A stretch of 10,453 nt of DNA from Prevotellaceae bacterium (GTDB lineage: Bacteria > Bacteroidota > Bacteroidia > Bacteroidales > UBA932), in contig JAITAP010000207.1 in assembly GCA_031284065.1 (NCBI GenBank), positions 1-10,453 on the forward strand, written 5' to 3'. How positions within the stretch are numbered: the first letter of the stretch is position 1; the number at the start of each line of letters is the position of its first letter. Below, piece by piece: positions 6,204 to 10,453 of the stretch. The notes below the pieces were generated by a model, which was not told the DNA's origin, ran no database searches, and saw only the letters and a list, made by a program, of their open reading frames with translations. The position numbers and the translations under genes are program-made.

Positions 6204-7604
6204 CTACTCCCTCCTCTCGTTGTACACCCCAAACTCTGCAATAGCGGGCGCGCCGGAGGTTTGCAGGATAGCCATTCTCACCTTGCTTCCCCACACCCGG
6301 TTGAAGCGGTGTATTTTGATTTTTTCGGCGTTGGCGCCCTCGTAAAGAGGCTTCCACAGCCCATTTTCACAGTACTCCAAGCGGTATCGCCGAATCCGCC
6401 GGTCGCTTCCGCTTTCGGTAACCACAACCATGTTGAACGCTTGCTCGTTTTTGTCCAGCGCAACTTCGTACCAGGGCTCTTTGACCGTTGGGTTAGACTG
6501 CCACGCGTCTTCAAAGTTATCGTTATTGGCAAAATCCATAATCCACATATCGTTGCTCCAGCTGGAGGCGCAAGGTTTGAGCTTCGCCATGTTGGGCGAG
6601 ATAATGGGCGCTTCGCAAGGCGGCAGCTCAGGCGCCGCGCCCTCACGCTTCCACAGCTTTCCCACCTGCCGCAGCGTCTCCACAGCGTTGTCGTCAATCA
6701 AGCCGTCGCGGTTGGGCGCTACGTTCAGGATAAAGTTGCAAAAGACCTTGTTGAACGGGATGATATTGTTGTTCACCAGCTCTTCGGGCGATTTCACCGG
6801 GCTTTTCGGGAAATGGTTTTTCCAAAACCAATTCGCGTTAACAGGCAGGCACGAGAGCGCGGGCAGCTGGTTGCCCTCCTTCGATATGTTCTGCCCGGCC
6901 CCCTGCTCATACGATTTTATGTCGGTGTAGAACAAGGCTTCGGCGGGGTACTTCGCCGCATTCAAATCCATGACCAGACACGCCGGCTGAATGGATTTGA
7001 CAAGGCGGTAAATGTCCTCAAAGGGCACGTCGTCGTAGGATATGCGCGACCACGGCGCGTCCCACCCGTCAATGATGAGGGCTGTTATTTCGCCATAGCC
7101 GGTCAGGAGCTCCCGGAGCTGCGCCTTGACCATTTCGACATGCTGCGGGGTTATCTGATGCGGGCGCAGCTTATGGTGCGTGTCCAAAATCGAAAAGTAG
7201 AGCATTACCTTTAGCCCTTCGGCGCGAAAAGCGTTGACAAACTCGCGCACTACGTCCTTTTTGTACGGGCTGCTCATCACGCTGTAGCCGGTTGTTTTCG
7301 TATCCCAGATGCAAAATCCGCTGTGGTGCTTGGTTGTGAGGCAGCCATAGCTCATGTTGGCCGCCTTTGCCGTCTTAGCCCACTGCGAACAGTCCAGATG
7401 CGCAGGGTTAAAAATATCCGGCGAAGCGTCGGGGTCTGCCCAGTCATCGGGCATGTAGGTTGGAATGTTGTAGTGGATGAACATCCCGAAGCGAAGGTTG
7501 ACAAACTCCTGCTGAAGCCGGTGCAACGATTTTGGCTGCGCAACGGCAGCGCACAACGGCAGCGCACACGCCGCCGCAATGATGATAAAAAGATTTTTTT
7601 TCAT
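6204..7604 (-). CDS. GH29 alpha-L-fucosidase with C-terminal F5/8 type C (discoidin-like) domain
   Basis: A 466-residue secreted exo-alpha-L-fucosidase; GH29 enzymes are retaining and remove fucose from glycan ends. The signal peptide is MKKNLFIIIAAACALPLC followed by AAVAQP, with cleavage likely after residue 22. The TIM-barrel domain (about 25-325) shows FGMFIHYNIP (39-48, His44), TKHHSGFCIWD (91-101, His93/His94), ALIIDGWDAPW (175-185) with Asp179 as the probable nucleophile, and FCNFILNVAPNRDGLIDDNA (288-307). Residues about 340-462 fit an F5/8 type C/CBM32-like beta-sandwich (KLKPCASSW, then WYEVALD and FGVYNE), probably for glycan binding. KHHSGF has Ser where many members have Asp. Length is normal for the family. 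It is preceded by a 362-bp repeat-rich gap and may not share a transcript with the GH92 gene upstream. Linkage preference cannot be read from sequence. Confidence 0.94.
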   Translation of the reverse strand: MKKNLFIIIAAACALPLCAAVAQPKSLHRLQQEFVNLRFGMFIHYNIPTYMPDDWADPDASPDIFNPAHLDCSQWAKTAKAANMSYGCLTTKHHSGFCIWDTKTTGYSVMSSPYKKDVVREFVNAFRAEGLKVMLYFSILDTHHKLRPHQITPQHVEMVKAQLRELLTGYGEITALIIDGWDAPWSRISYDDVPFEDIYRLVKSIQPACLVMDLNAAKYPAEALFYTDIKSYEQGAGQNISKEGNQLPALSCLPVNANWFWKNHFPKSPVKSPEELVNNNIIPFNKVFCNFILNVAPNRDGLIDDNAVETLRQVGKLWKREGAAPELPPCEAPIISPNMAKLKPCASSWSNDMWIMDFANNDNFEDAWQSNPTVKEPWYEVALDKNEQAFNMVVVTESGSDRRIRRYRLEYCENGLWKPLYEGANAEKIKIHRFNRVWGSKVRMAILQTSGAPAIAEFGVYNERRE

Positions 7605-7711
7605 GAAAAATTGGATTTTTTTAAGTTATAGCTTACATAAAATTGTATATGACACCTCATCGTGTACACCACATTCCGCTGGGGTAGCCGCCCAGCTCAA
7701 GGCGAAACGTA

Positions 7712-7816
7712 GCGGCGGAAGTCGTAGCGCGGTAGAGCGTCGTGCCCGCAATATTTGCCAGCGAAATGGCGCAGGCGGTTGGCTTGCTGAGGCTCGCTAC
7801 TACGTAATTTTCCGCC
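7712..7816. other. Structured, non-coding spacer segment
   Basis: Within the 362-bp gap 7605-7966, arms GGCGGAA (7714-7720) and CGTAGCG (7723-7729) face CGCTACTACG (7795-7804) and TTCCGCC (7810-7816), giving a long imperfect hairpin. A smaller GCCA/TGGC pair lies in its loop (about 7757-7770). It is much more GC-rich than the AT-rich spacer on either side. Short reading frames here have no recognisable family. It may be a decayed repeat or a structured leader of the fucosidase transcript. The stretch 7605-7711 shows nothing clear beyond an 8-bp palindrome GTGTACAC (7662-7669). Confidence 0.35.
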
Positions 7817-7824
7817 GGATTTGG

Positions 7825-7871
7825 GTACGCCGTTCGCCGCGCGGGGGCGGGGCAAGCCCTGCCCCTGCGCG
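7825..7871. repeat. GC-rich palindromic element, copy A
   Basis: Bases 7838-7853 pair with 7856-7871 to form a 16-bp stem (two G-T wobbles) with the loop AA between. It shares a gap-free layout with copy B at 10249-10287: TTCGCCGCGC, two bases, GGGCGG, nine variable bases, then YGCCCCT. It is roughly 100-140 bp after the stop of the upstream GH92 gene. The stem is strong enough to stall or stabilise a transcript, but no T-run follows on either strand. Confidence 0.6.
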
Positions 7872-7906
7872 ATTATTCCGTGAGCTTTTGCCTCCGGTTC
7901 GCTCAA

Positions 7907-7962
7907 AATTCAGAATTCAAATTTAATTCAAAAATTCAAACCGAATTCAGAAATTCAATTCA
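7907..7962. repeat. AATTCA short-repeat tract
   Basis: Seven copies of AATTCA occur within 56 bp, with irregular spacing. The tract ends 4 nt before the stop codon of the GH92 gene (7967-7969). Its start, AATTCAGAATTCAAATTT, is nearly repeated inside the MITE at 3984-4000 (AATTCAGAATTTAAATTT). The CAAATTTA at 7918-7925 mimics a -7 box on the minus strand but has no matching -33 element. Confidence 0.5.
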
Positions 7963-7966
7963 AAAA

Positions 7967-10204
7967 TCAAAATTTCCCTGTTTTTCCCATTTTAAATTCG
8001 AGCGTTCCGCCTTTCATAATGTCTTCGTGGCGGATGAAAATGTCGCTATGTGGCTTGCCGTTCAGGGTAACCGACTGCACGTAGATTTCGTCGGGCGACT
8101 TGCGGGGGGCTTTTACGGTGAAGGTTTTCCCGTCGGGGAGCGCAATTACGGCCTCCTCCAGCAGGGGCGAGCCAAAAATGTAGGCTCCGTCTATGGGGTT
8201 CACGGGGTAAAATCCCATGCTGCTAAACACGTACCACGACGACATTTGCCCGCAATCCTCATTTCCGGCGTAGCCCGACGAGGTGTTGTTGTAAAGCTCG
8301 TTCAGCGCTTTCGACACGTAGCGCTGCGTTTTGGCCGGCGCGCCAATGCAGGCGTAGAGGTAGGTTACGTGGTGGCTCGGCTCGTTGCCGTGCGCGTACT
8401 GCCCAATGAAGCCGGAGGCGTTTTGGTTTTTTTCCTTGCTCTCAATTTCCAGCGTGAAAAATTCGTCGAGCTTCGCCTCAAAAGCTTTTTTCCCACCCAT
8501 CAGGCTCACAAGGCCGGGCAGGTCGTGCGGCACGTACCAGAGGTACTGCCACGCGTTTCCCTCCGTAAAGGGGTACCCGCCGTTTGCGCCGTACCGTAGC
8601 GGGTCAAAGGGCTTTAGCCAGCTGCCGTCATCGTTTTTTGCCCAAAAGAATTTCGCTTCGGGGTCGAAGAGGTTGCGGTAGAACTGCGACCGCCTCATAA
8701 ACCGGTCGTAGTCCTCCGCGTATCCCAGACGCTTTGCCAGCTGCGCCACGCACCAGTCGTTGTAGGCGACCTCCAGCGTGAGGGAAACGGATTGCGTTTG
8801 CAGGTTTTCCGGCATGTAGCCGTACTTTTCCCACAGGTCAAACGGGGCGTTGAGGTGCGAGCGCGTGGAGGAGTTTTTTACCGCTTCGTAGGCTTTTTGC
8901 TCGTCAATGTTCCCGATTTTTTTCAGCACAGCGTCCACCACGACGGGGATAGCGTGGTTGCCAATCATGCAGTAGTTTTCCTGCCCCCAGAGCTGCCAGA
9001 TGGGGAGGTAGCCGTAAGCGTCGTACTGCCGCAGCAGGCTGTTGACAAAGTCGCTCGAGCGCGCGGGCTGTAGTATCGTGTAGAGCGGGTGCGTAGCCCT
9101 GTACGAATCCCAGAGCGAAAAGGTGGAGTAGTGGGTTTCGCCCTTTTTGAGCCTGCGGGTGGTGTAGTCAATGGCTTGGTACTCTCCGTTGAGGTCGGAA
9201 AAGACGTTGGGCTGGATAAAGGCGTGGTAGAGCGCCGTGTAAAAAATCTCCTTTTGCACGGGCGTTGCCTTTACGGTTACTTTTGAGAGTTCTTTTTCCC
9301 ACTCGCCGTCGGCTTGCGCCGCCACGAGGTTAAAGTCCCACGAGGGGTTTTCGCGCATGTTGTCGGCGGCGTTCTCAACGCTCACCGCCGAGAGCGCAAC
9401 TTTCACCACCAGCGGGCTGCCGCTCTCCCCAAAGCTGAGCAGAGCCCTCACGCTGGAGCCGTTCACCACGTCCACGCCTCCGTATGCGCGGTTGTCCGAC
9501 GTCAGCACGGCGCTCCGTATGGGTCGCGAGAGCTTGGCGTGGAAATAGACCTTTCGCAGCTTTGCCCATCCGGAAATGGCGCGGTAGCCCTCAACGGTGC
9601 AGCTGTCCACCACCCGCACCTGCGCGTTGCTGATGCGGGTTCCCCACGAATTTTTGTCGCGGGAGTGGTTCAGGTCAAAGACGAGGTTGTTTGGCTTTCC
9701 GGCGGGGTAGGCGTAGCGGTGCATTCCGGTGCGCACGGTAGCCGTCAGCTCGGCGCTCACGCCCGACTCGTCCAGAAGCGCCCGGTAGTAGCCTGCGCCG
9801 GCGCTTTCGTTCTTGTGCGAAAATTCGGAGCTGTAGTCAAAGGTCTGCGTCAGCGCCTCCAGCGGCCTTGCCGTAGGCATGAGCATTACGTCAAAAAAGT
9901 CCGCAACGCCCGTTCCGCTCAGGTGCGTATGGCTAAACCCGTAGATTCTTCGGGCGTTGTAGTTGTACCCCGACGTTTCGCCCCATTCGGGGTTTTCTTT
10001 GGTGTCGGGGCTTAGCTGGATAAACCCGAAGGGAACGGTTGCCCCCGGATAGGTATTCCCCGACAGGCTGTTCTTCTCCGCCCCCGTGCCGATAAAGGGG
10101 TTGACGAAAGGCGTTACTTTTTCGCCGCCGTACGCGCCGCCGCAAAGCAGCAGCGAAGCGGAAAGAAGGGAGGCTGCGCTCCCAATGTGTTTTAATAATT
10201 TCAT
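7967..10204 (-). CDS. GH92 family alpha-mannosidase, secreted
   Basis: A 745-residue GH92 exo-alpha-mannosidase, expected to be calcium-dependent and inverting, acting on terminal alpha-mannose. The signal peptide covers residues 1 to about 26 (hydrophobic AASLLSASLLLCGGAYG). Cys21 is preceded by LLL, a poor lipobox, so a free periplasmic or exported protein is more likely than a lipoprotein. Motifs: YPGATVPFGFIQLSPDT (52-68), GYNYNARRIYGFSHTHLSG (79-97), WDSYRATHPL (365-374), TLEVAYNDW (476-484), TEGNAWQYLWYVPHD (547-561) with Glu548 as probable catalytic acid, HGNEPSHH (605-612) and GNEDCGQMSSWY (648-659) with Asp650. Length is normal. It diverges clearly from the other GH92 enzyme in the window, so the two are not a recent duplication. 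It is the first enzyme gene after the AraC regulator, 81 bp from its stop. Confidence 0.95.
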   Translation of the reverse strand: MKLLKHIGSAASLLSASLLLCGGAYGGEKVTPFVNPFIGTGAEKNSLSGNTYPGATVPFGFIQLSPDTKENPEWGETSGYNYNARRIYGFSHTHLSGTGVADFFDVMLMPTARPLEALTQTFDYSSEFSHKNESAGAGYYRALLDESGVSAELTATVRTGMHRYAYPAGKPNNLVFDLNHSRDKNSWGTRISNAQVRVVDSCTVEGYRAISGWAKLRKVYFHAKLSRPIRSAVLTSDNRAYGGVDVVNGSSVRALLSFGESGSPLVVKVALSAVSVENAADNMRENPSWDFNLVAAQADGEWEKELSKVTVKATPVQKEIFYTALYHAFIQPNVFSDLNGEYQAIDYTTRRLKKGETHYSTFSLWDSYRATHPLYTILQPARSSDFVNSLLRQYDAYGYLPIWQLWGQENYCMIGNHAIPVVVDAVLKKIGNIDEQKAYEAVKNSSTRSHLNAPFDLWEKYGYMPENLQTQSVSLTLEVAYNDWCVAQLAKRLGYAEDYDRFMRRSQFYRNLFDPEAKFFWAKNDDGSWLKPFDPLRYGANGGYPFTEGNAWQYLWYVPHDLPGLVSLMGGKKAFEAKLDEFFTLEIESKEKNQNASGFIGQYAHGNEPSHHVTYLYACIGAPAKTQRYVSKALNELYNNTSSGYAGNEDCGQMSSWYVFSSMGFYPVNPIDGAYIFGSPLLEEAVIALPDGKTFTVKAPRKSPDEIYVQSVTLNGKPHSDIFIRHEDIMKGGTLEFKMGKTGKF

Positions 10205-10213
10205 CGTTGCATA

Positions 10214-10246
10214 ATGGTTTTAAATGGTTTTTAAATGGTTTTTTTA
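10214..10246. promoter_or_regulatory. Three helically phased direct repeats upstream of the GH92 start
   Basis: ATGGTTTTAA (10214), ATGGTTTTTAA (10224) and ATGGTTTTTTTA (10235) follow head to tail with spacings of 10 and 11 bp, about one helical turn. They lie 10-42 bp upstream of the ATG on the minus strand, where they read as AAAACCAT units. This could be a binding array for a regulator such as the neighbouring AraC protein, an A-rich translation enhancer, or simple-sequence DNA. No clear -33/-7 pair is visible in this 81-bp gap. Confidence 0.35.
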
Positions 10247-10248
10247 TA

Positions 10249-10287
10249 GTACATTCGCCGCGCACGGGCGGCTTGCGAACCGCCCCT
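10249..10287. repeat. GC-rich palindromic element, copy B
   Basis: GGGCGG (10266-10271) pairs with CCGCCC (10280-10285); on the minus-strand RNA the stem grows to 8 bp with a four-base loop. It is collinear with copy A (7825-7871). The element abuts and partly forms the stop codon of the AraC gene (TAG, 10288-10286). It may act as a 3' hairpin between regulator and enzyme gene, but the following T-run needed for an intrinsic terminator is absent. Confidence 0.6.
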
Positions 10288-10453
10288 ACCCTTTTTTTCT
10301 GTACTCCGACGGGGAGCAACCCATGACTTTGCTAAACAGGCGGGAGAAGTAGAACGGGTCTTCGACGCCAATTTTGTGGCAAAGCTGGTTTACCCTCATG
10401 TCGGTAAAGTTCAAATATTTGCAGGCTTCCTGAATTTTCATCTGCGTGTAGTA
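10286..10453 (-). CDS. AraC-family transcriptional regulator, C-terminal fragment
   Basis: The last 55 codons of a gene entering from the right edge, with stop TAG at 10288-10286. The residues cover the end of the AraC/XylS DNA-binding domain: MKIQEACKYLNFTDMRVNQL, then CHKIGVEDPFYFSRLFSKVMG and CSPSEYRKKG. The second helix-turn-helix matches the family pattern IA..vGf.d..yFsr.Fkk..G.sPseyR. In Bacteroidota such domains end either stand-alone AraC regulators with an N-terminal cupin sensor, or hybrid two-component systems; the sensor part is outside the window so I cannot tell which, although the short tail after the domain fits a stand-alone protein. Its position and orientation just before the glycosidase genes make it the likely local regulator. 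Confidence 0.88.
   Translation of the reverse strand, partial: YYTQMKIQEACKYLNFTDMRVNQLCHKIGVEDPFYFSRLFSKVMGCSPSEYRKKG

Noticed and set aside
6020..6241. Upstream extension of the esterase frame to an ATG at 6241
   Set aside because: It would overlap the fucosidase 3' end and read through an AT-rich spacer and a hairpin. The lipoprotein signal peptide begins exactly at 6019.
6261..7214. 317-codon plus-strand open frame opposite the fucosidase
   Set aside because: Antisense shadow of a clear GH29 gene; the translation is Val/Arg-rich with no family resemblance.
7697..7906. 69-codon minus-strand frame in the 362-bp gap
   Set aside because: It consists of the GC-rich repeat and the imperfect hairpin. 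No domain is recognised, so repeat sequence is the simpler explanation.
7918..7925. TAnnTTTG match on the minus strand as a fucosidase promoter
   Set aside because: It is inside an AT-rich repeat tract, lacks a TTTG 19-21 bp upstream, and would give a leader of about 300 nt.
7907..7962. CRISPR-like array
   Set aside because: The repeated unit is only 6 bp with irregular short spacing, and there is no cas gene.

Overview
The window looks like a piece of a Bacteroidales-type chromosome (phylum Bacteroidota). The evidence is the gene families (two GH92 alpha-mannosidases, a GH29 alpha-L-fucosidase, a sialate O-acetylesterase, a galactose mutarotase, an AraC-type regulator and a PD-(D/E)XK/AAA-like ORF), lipoprotein signal peptides, A/T-rich starts without clear Shine-Dalgarno sites, and TAnnTTTG-like boxes. 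Coding DNA is GC-rich for that group while the spacers are AT-rich and full of repeats. I cannot name the species.

Every gene I accept lies on the minus strand, so the region reads from high to low coordinates. At 10453-10286 is the C-terminal end of an AraC-family regulator. It is followed by a secreted GH92 enzyme (10204-7967), a GH29 fucosidase with a C-terminal discoidin-like domain (7604-6204), a lipoprotein sialate O-acetylesterase (6019-4055), an aldose 1-epimerase (3697-2729), a second, lipoprotein GH92 enzyme (2686-320), and the first 38 codons of an AAA-ATPase-like/PD-(D/E)XK protein (116-1). There is no SusC/SusD pair, sulfatase or transposase gene in the window.

Together the five enzymes form a small exo-acting glycan set: removal of alpha-mannose, alpha-fucose and sugar O-acetyl groups, and equilibration of sugar anomers. 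This fits use of host-type glycoprotein glycans (N-glycans or mucin), with the adjacent AraC regulator as the likely local controller. The substrate is inferred. Only epimerase-GH92 (42 bp apart) is tightly spaced. The other gaps are 81-362 bp and carry repeats, so there may be several transcription units.

The least expected material is between the genes. The 357-bp gap between the esterase and the epimerase contains what looks like a MITE: 125 bp, 16-bp perfect terminal inverted repeats and a 9-bp target duplication, inserted in a 14-bp tandem array. Removing the element and one copy of the 9-mer restores three consecutive 14-bp units. Two copies of another GC-rich palindromic element lie after the AraC gene and after the upstream GH92 gene. 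Several genes end inside or within a few bases of such repeats.
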